A stretch of 64,000 nt of DNA, from positions 60,359 through 124,358 of the forward strand of contig NZ_JACIGI010000006.1 in assembly GCF_014197795.1 (NCBI RefSeq), written 5' to 3'. The notes below the pieces were generated by a model. It was not told the DNA's origin. It saw only the letters and a program-made list of their open reading frames with translations, and searched no databases. A program made the position numbers and the translations under genes. This DNA is from Roseospira goensis. GTDB lineage: Bacteria; Pseudomonadota; Alphaproteobacteria; Rhodospirillales; Rhodospirillaceae. Of the stretch, positions 56,924-64,000 are shown piece by piece. Each line of letters starts with the position of its first letter. Positions within the stretch are counted from its first letter, which is position 1.

Positions 56924-57994
56924 ATGAACCAGGGCGATTGTCCCCGCTGCGGCCGGGTGCCCGAGGCGCCGTCCGGCGCCGGGCGTCTGTTCATCTGGCC
57001 CCCGCTGGGGCACACGGCCGGCAAGCTGCGGTCGGCCCTGCGCGACCATGGCTTCGAGCTCGGCGACGGGGCCGAGGCCGATGCGGTGGTGGTCCTGGTG
57101 CCGGCGGCGACACACGGTCTGCTGTCCAATCTGTTGCATGAGGTCCTGACCCGCGCCGAGGCCCGGGACAGCCGGGTGCTGTTCATGGCCGACGGTGCCG
57201 TGCCGGGCCTGGCCGACATGGGGCGGGTGGACCGCGTGGAGACCTATGTCGCCCGTGGTCAGAGCGGTTGGCTCCTCGCCCTCATGCGGGAGCAGAGGGT
57301 CAAGACCCTGTTCCAGCCGATCTTTCATGCCGCCGAGCCGACCCGGGTGTTCGCCCACGAGTGCCTGCTGCGGGGCGTGGACGAGAGCGGGGCCGACATT
57401 CCGCCCGGGATCATGTTCGACATCGCCGGCCGGGCCGACCTGATCTTCCCGCTCGATCGCCTGGCGCGCACGACGGCGGTCGCGAACGCGGCCGCGGCCC
57501 GGGCAGCCGGCCATATCTTCATCAACTTCACCCCGGCCGCGGTGTATGATCCGGCGAACTGCCTGCGCACCACGCTGGCGGCCGTCGAGGCGGCCGGGGT
57601 GTCGCGCGACCGCGTGGTCTTCGAGGTGATCGAGACCGAGCGCATTGGCGATGCCCACCACCTGGCGCGGGTGCTGGCCTTCTATCGCGACGCCGGCTTT
57701 CAGGTCGCGCTGGACGACCTGGGGGGCGGCTTTGCCGGTCTCGGCCTCCTGCCCAGCTTGCGCCCCGACTTCGTCAAGCTGGACCGGGCGATGGTGGACG
57801 GCGTTCATGCCGACCGGGTCAAGGCCATCATCATCGAGCGCCTGGTGCAGATGGCCCACGATCTGGGCATCCGGGTGATCGCGGAGGGCATCGAGTCGGA
57901 GGCCGACCTCGCGTGGCTTCAGCGCCATGCCGTGGACTATGTCCAGGGCTTCCTGCTCGCCCGCCCGGCGCCGGCGCCGATCCTGACCGACTGA
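56924..57994 (+). CDS. EAL-domain c-di-GMP phosphodiesterase
   Basis: A 356-aa protein from ATG 56924 behind AGGAGA. The first 10 residues contain CPRC. Residues 21-115 form a small Rossmann-like region (GAEADAVVVLVPAATHG), and the EAL domain spans about 125-350. The signature reads ECL (HECLLRG) instead of EAL, but the metal- and substrate-binding residues are all present: N in FINFTP, E in FEVIETE, DD in LDDLGGG, K in VKLDRA, E in AEGIESE and Q in VQGFLLARP. An active phosphodiesterase is therefore likely. The N-terminal region may be a degenerate receiver or a metal-binding knob. Confidence 0.87.
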   Translation: MNQGDCPRCGRVPEAPSGAGRLFIWPPLGHTAGKLRSALRDHGFELGDGAEADAVVVLVPAATHGLLSNLLHEVLTRAEARDSRVLFMADGAVPGLADMGRVDRVETYVARGQSGWLLALMREQRVKTLFQPIFHAAEPTRVFAHECLLRGVDESGADIPPGIMFDIAGRADLIFPLDRLARTTAVANAAAARAAGHIFINFTPAAVYDPANCLRTTLAAVEAAGVSRDRVVFEVIETERIGDAHHLARVLAFYRDAGFQVALDDLGGGFAGLGLLPSLRPDFVKLDRAMVDGVHADRVKAIIIERLVQMAHDLGIRVIAEGIESEADLAWLQRHAVDYVQGFLLARPAPAPILTD

Positions 57995-58034
57995 GGGGCA
58001 GGCCGGGCCGGCGGACCGGTGCGGCCGCGGCCGG

Positions 58035-58454
58035 TCACCAGGTACCCGTGTTCTCCATCGACGCCCAGGGTTCGGCTGGTGGCAGGGGGTCGCCGGCCTG
58101 CAACAGTTCGATCGAGATTCCGTCCGGCGAGCGCACGAAGGCCATGCGGCCGTCGCGCGGCGGCCGGTTGATGGTCACGCCCTTGTCCATCAGGCGCCGG
58201 CAGGTGTCGTAGATGTCATCCACCCGAAAGGCGAGGTGGCCGAAACTGCGGCCACCGCCCAGTTCCTCCGGGTCCCAATTGTAGGTCAGTTCGATTTCCG
58301 CCTCCGGGCTCTCGTCGGCGGCGAGAAATACCAGCGTGAACCGGCCCTGCGGAACATCCTTGCGCCGGACCTCGCGCAGGCCCAACTTTTCCGTATAGAA
58401 GGCCAGGGACGCCTCCAGATCGGACACGCGCACCATGGTGTGAAGATACTTCAT
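58035..58454 (-). CDS. gloA: lactoylglutathione lyase (glyoxalase I)
   Basis: A 139-aa metalloenzyme from ATG 58454 behind AAGGAG. It isomerises the methylglyoxal-glutathione adduct to S-lactoylglutathione. [20 protein letters not shown] gives the first ligand H5, IELTYNW gives the first Glu, [11 protein letters not shown] gives the second His and ISIELLQ gives the second Glu, the full ligand set of the E. coli Ni-type enzyme. It is divergent from the LuxR-type regulator. Near the carbon-fixation genes it would scavenge triose-phosphate-derived methylglyoxal, which is inference. Confidence 0.95.
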   Translation of the reverse strand: MKYLHTMVRVSDLEASLAFYTEKLGLREVRRKDVPQGRFTLVFLAADESPEAEIELTYNWDPEELGGGRSFGHLAFRVDDIYDTCRRLMDKGVTINRPPRDGRMAFVRSPDGISIELLQAGDPLPPAEPWASMENTGTW

Positions 58455-58618
58455 TGCGGACGGTCTCCTTCTCGGGGAACGTGGAACGGGACACTGCCCC
58501 ATCTGTGCTCTTGCACTCCAGTTTCAAACGGGGCGAGGATGACACTCGGTGTTCGCTCGGGCGCGATGGGTGCACCCGGCCGAAAGGGTGGGGGTCGGAG
58601 GGGTCGGAGACTGAGACG

Positions 58619-59302
58619 ATGGAAACGCGGGAGCGACCACTCCTGGACGTGTTCGTGGCCGACAAGAGCCCGCTGGTCCGCATGGCGATGAAGACCCTGT
58701 TGGGGGGCGATCCGCGCTTCAACCTGCTCGGGACCGCCGAGGACGGCGAATTGTTCATGCGGGCGGTGGATCGGCTCACCTTCCGTGTGGGGGTCATCGG
58801 CTGGGTCATGCCCTACATGGATGGGCCGGCGGTGCTGCGGGCGCTGCGCGATCGACCGGAGGCCCCGCGCATCCTGGTCTATACCGGCGATCCCGACCCG
58901 GACATTCCACGCCAGGTCATGGAACTGGGCGGGGCGGGCTTCTGCTGCAAGTCCGAGAGCCCGGAGCGCCTGCTGGCCGCCATCGACACGGTGGCGCGCG
59001 GGCACATGACCTTTCCCTATACCGACATCACCCGCACCGGTCCGCGCGCGACCTCGCCCCTGGACGGCCTGACCGCCCGTGAGCGCGAACTGCTGGCCTG
59101 CCTGGCCGAGGGTCAGTCCAACGCCCGCATCGCCGCCCGCTTCGGTATCTCGGTGCACACCGTCAAGTTCCATCTGAAGAACGTGTTCGGCAAGCTCGAC
59201 GTCTCCAACCGGGCCGGTGCCGTGGCCGTCTACCTCGCCAGCCCGGACCGCGGCGGCGGCGCGGGCGTCAATGCGCTGCCCCGCTCGGGGTCGGCGGCCT
59301 GA
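58619..59302 (+). CDS. LuxR/NarL-type regulator with degenerate receiver
   Basis: A 227-aa protein. The C-terminal helix-turn-helix (about 150-210, LTARERELLACLAEGQSNARIA, then SVHTVKFHLKNVFGKLDVSNRA) is standard. The receiver keeps T89 (VYTGD) and K111. But the phosphorylation site reads VIGWVMPYMDG, with Gly 61 where Asp is needed, and only one of the two acidic residues is left (D15). It cannot be switched by normal phosphotransfer. The gene ends 147 bases before glpX and reads toward it, so it may control the glpX-prk-tkt group, by ligand or by dimerisation (inference). Confidence 0.87.
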   Translation: METRERPLLDVFVADKSPLVRMAMKTLLGGDPRFNLLGTAEDGELFMRAVDRLTFRVGVIGWVMPYMDGPAVLRALRDRPEAPRILVYTGDPDPDIPRQVMELGGAGFCCKSESPERLLAAIDTVARGHMTFPYTDITRTGPRATSPLDGLTARERELLACLAEGQSNARIAARFGISVHTVKFHLKNVFGKLDVSNRAGAVAVYLASPDRGGGAGVNALPRSGSAA

Positions 59303-59303
59303 T

Positions 59304-59321
59304 CCCACCCCAACGGGTGGG
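59304..59321 (+). terminator. short stem-loop after the LuxR-type gene
   Basis: CCCACCC and GGGTGGG pair around the tetraloop CAAC, starting two bases after the stop codon. It may separate the regulator transcript from the glpX operon. Confidence 0.4.
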
Positions 59322-59449
59322 GTGCATTACCCCCAAAGAGTTTGTGGTCCTCCCCTCGCGGGCGTTCCGGAGCGGGTGCCCCTCCGATTAGCGTCGGCGC
59401 AGACATCCCATCGCAACCCGTCGTGACAAAACGGGGGAGAGGAACGGCC

Positions 59450-60430
59450 ATGATGACCATGACCGGGGGCAACGCGCCCCTGTTCCTGTATGCCTTGCGC
59501 ACGGTGACCGAGGGCGCCGCCAGCGCTGCCTATGACTGGATCGGCCGCGGCCGCAAGGAGGACGGCGACGGCGCCGCCGTCGATGCCATGCGGGCGGCCC
59601 TGGGCCAACTCGCCATCGACGGTGTCGTCGTGATCGGCGAGGGCGAGAAGGACGAGGCGCCCGCGCTCTATACCGGCGAGCGCATTGGCGGCGCGTCCAC
59701 CGAAGACGTGCAGCTCGACATCGCCGTGGATCCGGTGGAGGGCACCACCTACCTGGCGAACGGCCTCACCAACGCCCTGGCCGTGATCGCGGTCGCGCCG
59801 CGCGGCACCATGATGGACCCGGGCCCGGCCTTCTACATGGAGAAGCTGGTGGTGCCGCCGGCGGCGCGCGGCAAGATTGACCCGACCTGGCCGGTGGAAC
59901 GGCGCCTCACGGCACTGGCGCAGGCCCTGAACAAGCCGATCGGCGAACTGACCATCTATGTGCTGGAGAAGCCGCGCCACCGCGGCCTGGTGGCGCGCAT
60001 CCACGAGGCGGGCGCGCGCGTGGCGCTGTATCCGGCCGGTGACGTGGCCGGGGCGCTGATGGCGGCGATCCCCGATTCGGGCATCGACGCGCTCATGGGC
60101 ACCGGCGGTACGCCGGAGGGGATCATGTCCGCCTGTGCCGTGCGGGCGCTGGGCGGCGACTTCATGGGGCGCCTGGATCCGCAGCTTCCGACCGAGCAGA
60201 TCGCGGTCAAGGAGGCCGGGCTGGATTCCACCCGCTGGTACGCTCTGGAGGATATCATCCGCTCCAGGAACGTTTTCTTCTGTGCGACCGGCATCACCAC
60301 CGGCCTGTTGTTGGAGGGGGTGGAACGCCGCGAGACCCACGAGCGGCTGCACACCCTGATGATCTCCGGGGCCAGCGGCGAACGTCAGATCATGTCCAAT
60401 TGGCGCCCGCGCACCCGTCCGGGGGCGTGA
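59450..60430 (+). CDS. glpX: class II fructose-1,6-bisphosphatase (GlpX type)
   Basis: A 326-aa phosphatase, start ATG 59450 behind GGGAGAGGA. It removes the 1-phosphate of fructose 1,6-bisphosphate; in autotrophs this type often also acts on sedoheptulose 1,7-bisphosphate. Signatures are VVIGEGEKDEAPALYTGE (metal-binding Glu/Asp), LDIAVDPVEGTTYLANG, VYVLEKPRH-like strand and MGTGGTPEGIMSACAVRALGG. It begins a plus-strand group with prk and tkt and so belongs to the regeneration phase of the Calvin cycle here. It lies 86 bases before prk, with a stem-loop between them. Confidence 0.94.
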   Translation: MMTMTGGNAPLFLYALRTVTEGAASAAYDWIGRGRKEDGDGAAVDAMRAALGQLAIDGVVVIGEGEKDEAPALYTGERIGGASTEDVQLDIAVDPVEGTTYLANGLTNALAVIAVAPRGTMMDPGPAFYMEKLVVPPAARGKIDPTWPVERRLTALAQALNKPIGELTIYVLEKPRHRGLVARIHEAGARVALYPAGDVAGALMAAIPDSGIDALMGTGGTPEGIMSACAVRALGGDFMGRLDPQLPTEQIAVKEAGLDSTRWYALEDIIRSRNVFFCATGITTGLLLEGVERRETHERLHTLMISGASGERQIMSNWRPRTRPGA

Positions 60431-60454
60431 CGCCGCTGCACTGCGCCCCCACGC

Positions 60455-60477
60455 GGTCCGGCCCCCGGCGCCGGACC
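60455..60477 (+). terminator. stem-loop between glpX and prk
   Basis: GGTCCGGC and GCCGGACC form an 8-bp stem with a 7-base loop. It lies in the 86-base gap inside the operon and could set relative expression or mRNA stability. Confidence 0.35.
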
Positions 60478-60516
60478 GACGACACCCGTGACCGATGTTG
60501 GGAGGGACCCTCCGTC

Positions 60517-61455
60517 ATGCCTCTGAAGCGCTTCGATCGCCCCATCATCCTGGGCATGGTCGGCGATTCGGCCAGCGGCAAGACCACGCTGGCGACCGGT
60601 GTGGCGCGCATCCTGGGCGAGGATCGCGTGGCCACCATCTGCACCGACGACTATCACCGCTACGCCCGCCAGGAGCGCGCGAAGAACGGCCTGTCGGCGC
60701 TGGATCCCCGATCCAACTACATGGACATCATGGAGCAGCATCTGGCGCTGCTGAACCAGGGCAAGCCGATCCTGAAGCCCGTCTACAGCCACGAGGCGGG
60801 GACCCTGGTGGCGCCGGAGTACGTCGCGCCCAAGCCCTACATCATCGTCGAGGGCCTGCTGGGCTACACGACCCGCGCCATGCGCGACTGCTACGATGTC
60901 AAAATCTACGTGGAGCCGGACGAGGACCTGCGAGTCGACTGGAAAATCCAGCGCGACACGGCCCGGCGCGGCTACACCCGCGAGCAGGTCCTGGCGTCCC
61001 TGGAGAAGCGCAAGGCCGACAGCCCGGCCTACATCCACCCGCAGCGCGTGTTCGCCGACATCGTCATCCAGTTCAAGCGGCCGGACGGCCAGAGCCAGGA
61101 GCGCGGCCGCCACCTGGACGTGCGCCACATCCTGCGCCCGACGCTGCCGCATCCCAACCTGGCGCCCCTGGTGGACGCCGGCGCCAAGAACGAGTTGAGC
61201 CTGGACCTGGCCCGCGACCACGACGGCAAGCCGGTGGACGTGCTGGGCATCTCCGGGGCCATCACAGACCAGCGCGCCGCCGCGCTGGAGAACCTGCTGT
61301 GGGATCTCATCCCCGAGGCCAGCCATCTGCGCGCCAACGTGGGCGAGTTCACCGACGCCGAGAATCAGCAGGTGGTCAGCCATCCGCTGGCGCTGACCCA
61401 GCTTCTGATCGCCTACCACATGGTCAAGGCGGCGCTGGGCATCCATGCCATTTAG
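60517..61455 (+). CDS. prk: phosphoribulokinase
   Basis: A 312-aa kinase from ATG 60517 behind GGGAGGGA. It phosphorylates ribulose 5-phosphate to the RuBisCO substrate. Walker A is GDSASGKTT (16-24). TDDYHRYAR (43-51), [18 protein letters not shown], the Arg-rich [20 protein letters not shown] and [15 protein letters not shown] follow. These blocks match the cyanobacterial/plant-type phosphoribulokinases better than the roughly 290-aa proteobacterial form, which lacks this DDYH...HE.G layout. The redox-regulatory cysteine pair of plant enzymes is not seen at the N-terminus, so thioredoxin control is unlikely. No RuBisCO gene is in the window. Confidence 0.92.
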   Translation: MPLKRFDRPIILGMVGDSASGKTTLATGVARILGEDRVATICTDDYHRYARQERAKNGLSALDPRSNYMDIMEQHLALLNQGKPILKPVYSHEAGTLVAPEYVAPKPYIIVEGLLGYTTRAMRDCYDVKIYVEPDEDLRVDWKIQRDTARRGYTREQVLASLEKRKADSPAYIHPQRVFADIVIQFKRPDGQSQERGRHLDVRHILRPTLPHPNLAPLVDAGAKNELSLDLARDHDGKPVDVLGISGAITDQRAAALENLLWDLIPEASHLRANVGEFTDAENQQVVSHPLALTQLLIAYHMVKAALGIHAI

Positions 61456-61554
61456 ATCAATGCGGCGGCGGACGGGGCGTGGTTCAACCGGTCCTCAGAG
61501 ACCGGAGCACGCGCCCGGCCGCTGCCGCGTCGAGGAACACGACCAGGAGACAGA

Positions 61555-61575
61555 CCGCCCCGGGCCCCGGGGCGG
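61555..61575 (+). terminator. stem-loop between prk and tkt
   Basis: CCGCCCCG and CGGGGCGG form an 8-bp stem with a 5-base loop, 24 bases before the tkt start. It may act as an intra-operon attenuator or processing stem. The tkt ribosome site GGGAGGAC lies just after it. Confidence 0.35.
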
Positions 61576-61598
61576 CCCCGCGTGAGGGAGGACCGACG

Positions 61599-63602
61599 AT
61601 GACCCACCAGACCCCGCTGAAGGCCGACGCCGGCCACGCCGCCATGGCCAACTGCATCCGTTTCCTGGCCGCCGACGCCGTGCAGGCGGCCAAGTCGGGC
61701 CACCCCGGCATGCCGATGGGCATGGCCGACGTGGCCACGGTCCTGTTCACGCGGTTCCTCAAGTTCGATGCCGCCGACCCGCAGTGGCCGGACCGCGACC
61801 GCTTCGTGCTGTCGGCCGGGCACGGCTCGATGCTGGTCTACGCCCTGGCCTACCTCACCGGCATGCCGGGCATGGACATGGAGGACCTGAAGAATTTCCG
61901 CCAGCTCGGCAGCAAGACGGCGGGCCACCCGGAGTACGGCCACGCGCCCGGCGTCGAGGTGACCACCGGGCCGCTGGGGCAGGGCATCGCCACCGCCGTT
62001 GGCATGGCCCTGGGCGAACGCATGGCCGCCGCCCGCTTCGGCGCCGACCTGATGGACCATCACACCTACGTCCTGGCCGGGGACGGCTGCCTGATGGAGG
62101 GGATCAGCCAGGAGGCGATCTCGCTGGCCGGCCACCTGAAGCTGAACAAGCTGATCGTGCTGTGGGACGACAACAGCATCTCCATCGACGGCCCGACCGA
62201 CCTGTCCACCTCCGACGACCATCTCGCCCGCTTCGCCGCCAGCGGCTGGGAGACCACGCGGGTGGATGGCCATGATCCGGAAGCGGTCGCCGCCGCCATC
62301 GCCGCCGCGCGCGACAGCGACCGGCCGAGCCTGATCGCCTGCCGCACCGTCATCGGCTACGGCGCGCCCAACAAGCAGGGGACGGCAGCCACCCACGGCG
62401 CGCCCCTGGGCGATGACGAGATCGCCGCGACGCGGGCCGCGCTGGGCTGGAGCCACGGTCCGTTCGAGCTGCCCGAGGAGGCGGTGGCCGCCTGGCGCGC
62501 CGCCGGCGCGCGCGGAGCCCAGGACCATGCCGACTGGACGGGCCGCCTGGAGGCCGCCGACGCGGGCGTGCGCGAGGCCCTGACCGAGGCGCTGTCGGGT
62601 GACCTGCCCGCGGGCTGGGACGCCGCCCTGAAAGCGCATATCGCCACGCTGATCGAGGAGAAGCCGAGCATCGCCAGCCGGGTCGCCTCCCAGAAGGCGC
62701 TGGAGGCGCTGGTGCCGGCGATCCCGACCCTGGTCGGCGGTTCGGCCGACCTGACCGGCTCCAATAACACCAAGGTGGGTGGCATGGACCCGGTGCGCGC
62801 ACCGGACTACGCCGGGCGCTACATCTACTTCGGTGTGCGCGAACACGGCATGGCCGCCGCCATGAACGGCCTGGCGCTGCATGGCACGGCCATTCCCTAC
62901 GGCGGCACCTTCCTCGTGTTCGCGGACTATTCGCGCCCGGCGATCCGCCTCGCCGCCCTCATGGGGGTGCGGGTCGTCCACGTCATGACCCACGATTCCA
63001 TCGGTCTCGGCGAGGACGGGCCGACGCACCAGCCGGTCGAGCATCTGGCCTCGCTGCGCGCCATGCCGAACGTGCATGTGTTCCGCCCCGCCGACGCGGT
63101 GGAGACCGCCGAGTGCTGGGCGCTGGCGCTCCAGACCAAGGGCGGCCCGAGCGTGTTGGCCCTGAGCCGTCAGGGCCTGCCGACCCTGCGCACCGCGGTG
63201 TCCGACGACATGCCGAGCGCCAAGGGCGCCTATGTGCTGGCGGAGGCCGAGGGCGGCGACCGCCGGGTCACGCTGCTGGCCACCGGCTCGGAGGTGGCGA
63301 TCGCGGCCCAGGCGCGCGACGCCTTGCAGGCGGAGGGCATTCCGACCGCCGTGGTCTCCATGCCGTGCTGGGAGCTGTTCGCAGCGCAGGACGCGGCCTA
63401 TCGGGACCGCGTGCTGGGGCCGGGCACCGTGCGTGTGGGCATTGAGGCCGCCTGCGACATGGGTTGGCACCGCTGGCTCGGCGAGGGCGGCGCCTTCGTC
63501 GGCATGACCGGGTTCGGCGCCTCGGCGCCGGCGCCGAAGCTGTACGCGCACTTCGGCATCACGGCCGACGCCGTGGTCGCGGCCGCCAAGGCGCGGTTGT
63601 AG
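61599..63602 (+). CDS. tkt: transketolase
   Basis: A 667-aa thiamine diphosphate enzyme from ATG 61599 behind GGGAGGAC. It moves two-carbon units between sugars in the Calvin cycle and pentose phosphate pathway. Visible elements: [13 protein letters not shown] at the N-terminus, [17 protein letters not shown], the ThDP motif [13 protein letters not shown]...N (starting near 155), the pyrimidine-domain [18 protein letters not shown] with the catalytic Glu, and [20 protein letters not shown]. It is the last gene of the glpX-prk-tkt group, and the hairpin array begins 16 bases after its stop. Confidence 0.96.
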   Translation: MTHQTPLKADAGHAAMANCIRFLAADAVQAAKSGHPGMPMGMADVATVLFTRFLKFDAADPQWPDRDRFVLSAGHGSMLVYALAYLTGMPGMDMEDLKNFRQLGSKTAGHPEYGHAPGVEVTTGPLGQGIATAVGMALGERMAAARFGADLMDHHTYVLAGDGCLMEGISQEAISLAGHLKLNKLIVLWDDNSISIDGPTDLSTSDDHLARFAASGWETTRVDGHDPEAVAAAIAAARDSDRPSLIACRTVIGYGAPNKQGTAATHGAPLGDDEIAATRAALGWSHGPFELPEEAVAAWRAAGARGAQDHADWTGRLEAADAGVREALTEALSGDLPAGWDAALKAHIATLIEEKPSIASRVASQKALEALVPAIPTLVGGSADLTGSNNTKVGGMDPVRAPDYAGRYIYFGVREHGMAAAMNGLALHGTAIPYGGTFLVFADYSRPAIRLAALMGVRVVHVMTHDSIGLGEDGPTHQPVEHLASLRAMPNVHVFRPADAVETAECWALALQTKGGPSVLALSRQGLPTLRTAVSDDMPSAKGAYVLAEAEGGDRRVTLLATGSEVAIAAQARDALQAEGIPTAVVSMPCWELFAAQDAAYRDRVLGPGTVRVGIEAACDMGWHRWLGEGGAFVGMTGFGASAPAPKLYAHFGITADAVVAAAKARL

Positions 63603-64000
63603 GACAGCGAAAAGCGCGCGCCCCCGCGGGAGCGGGGGCGCGAGAGCCCAGGTTTTCTTTCTCGGTCCCACGCTCCCGCGTGGGACCGCGTGTCGCCGCG
63701 CTGCGGGCGCCCCCGCGGGAGCGGGGGCGCGAGAGCCCAGGTTTTCCCGGTCCCACGCTCCCGCGTGGGACCGCGTGTCTCCGCGCCGCGGGCGCCCCCG
63801 CGGGAGCGGGGGCGCGAGAGAGCAGGTTTTCTCGGTCCCACGCTCCCGCGTGGGACCTTATGCACGATCTGGGGTCTCACGCTGCCGCGTGGGACCGCGT
63901 GTCGCCGCGCCGCGGGCGCCCCCGCGGGAGCGGGGGCGCGAGAGAGCAGGTTTTCTCGGTCCCACGCTCCCGCGTGGGACCTTATGCACGATCTGGGGTC
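63603..64000. other. 398-base non-coding end of the window, filled by the hairpin array
   Basis: Apart from 15 bases after the tkt stop and short spacers, the whole stretch is the repeat array described separately. Open frames on the minus strand through it are products of the repeats. Confidence 0.75.
63618..64000. repeat. tandem array of two alternating 10-bp hairpins, continuing past the right edge
   Basis: Hairpin P is GCGCCCCCGC-GGGA-GCGGGGGCGC (63618-63641, 63707-63730, 63792-63815, 63916-63939). Hairpin Q is GGTCCCACGC-TCCC-GCGTGGGACC (63664-63687, 63749-63772, 63834-63857, 63958-63981). A variant Q at 63873-63896 has one T-G pair and the loop TGCC. The spacing between P copies is 89, 85 and 124 bases. 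The longer unit includes the extra Q and the spacer CTTATGCACGATCTGGG, and recurs at the window end. Spacers are also conserved (GAGAGC[C/A]CAGGTTTTC). The first P hairpin, 16 bases after the tkt stop, probably terminates or protects that transcript. Confidence 0.9.

Noticed and set aside
63398-63880. Minus-strand open frames across the terminal hairpin array
   Set aside because: The translation is a repeat of the same peptide generated by the array, without start signals or domain similarity.

Overview
The window is about 70% G+C with long alphaproteobacterial-type genes. Class II fructose-bisphosphatase, phosphoribulokinase and transketolase sit together at the right end, and a Calvin-type class II aldolase lies at 12 kb. 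Together with TRAP and peptide ABC transporters, many PAS/GGDEF/EAL proteins and class III adenylate cyclases, this suggests a Rhodospirillales-like, CO2-fixing alphaproteobacterium. The placement is an inference from gene content, and no rRNA, tRNA or RuBisCO gene is in view. I call 52 protein genes. I see no tRNA, rRNA, CRISPR array, transposase or prophage.

Layout. 1-3.4 kb: a minus-strand group (adenylate cyclase, DUF488, ParA-like ATPase, start of an alpha/beta hydrolase). 3.5-11.7 kb: a metallo-beta-lactamase-fold hydrolase overlapping a second adenylate cyclase tail to tail, a membrane protein with a ruined GGDEF domain, an AT-rich island with an orphan lipoprotein, a Crp-type regulator with cAMP-contact residues, and a five-PAS diguanylate cyclase. 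12-17.3 kb: aldolase, a DUF302 protein and a polar amino acid ABC transporter. 17.4-27.6 kb: small accessory genes (PH-like, CopZ-like, DJ-1/PfpI), treZ and glgX, a class III CoA-transferase with its LysR gene, and two uncharacterised genes. 27.9-36.7 kb: a complete peptide ABC operon facing a complete TRAP dctPQM operon. 37-43.3 kb: a secreted protein, a 97-aa protein, an eight-PAS diguanylate cyclase and moaC. 43.4-47.9 kb: a substrate-binding protein, then cobO, a SYLF protein and cobQ. 48-58.5 kb: an EP-repeat protein, a REC-HisKA-PAS-GGDEF-EAL hybrid, an MptE-like protein, an ABC export pair, an EAL phosphodiesterase and glyoxalase I. 58.6-63.6 kb: a LuxR-type regulator with a degenerate receiver, followed by glpX, prk and tkt.

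Two themes stand out. The first is second-messenger signalling: two adenylate cyclases and a Crp protein within 9 kb, plus four proteins with GGDEF or EAL domains and one with a relic GGDEF domain. The second is structured non-coding DNA. (a) Palindromes ending in TAG are found three times, and in two of them that TAG is the stop codon of the neighbouring gene. (b) A multi-hairpin element occurs at 7.3 kb and 38.6 kb with helix-preserving substitutions. (c) After tkt an array alternates two 10-bp hairpins whose tetraloops (GGGA and TCCC) are complementary; it runs off the right edge.
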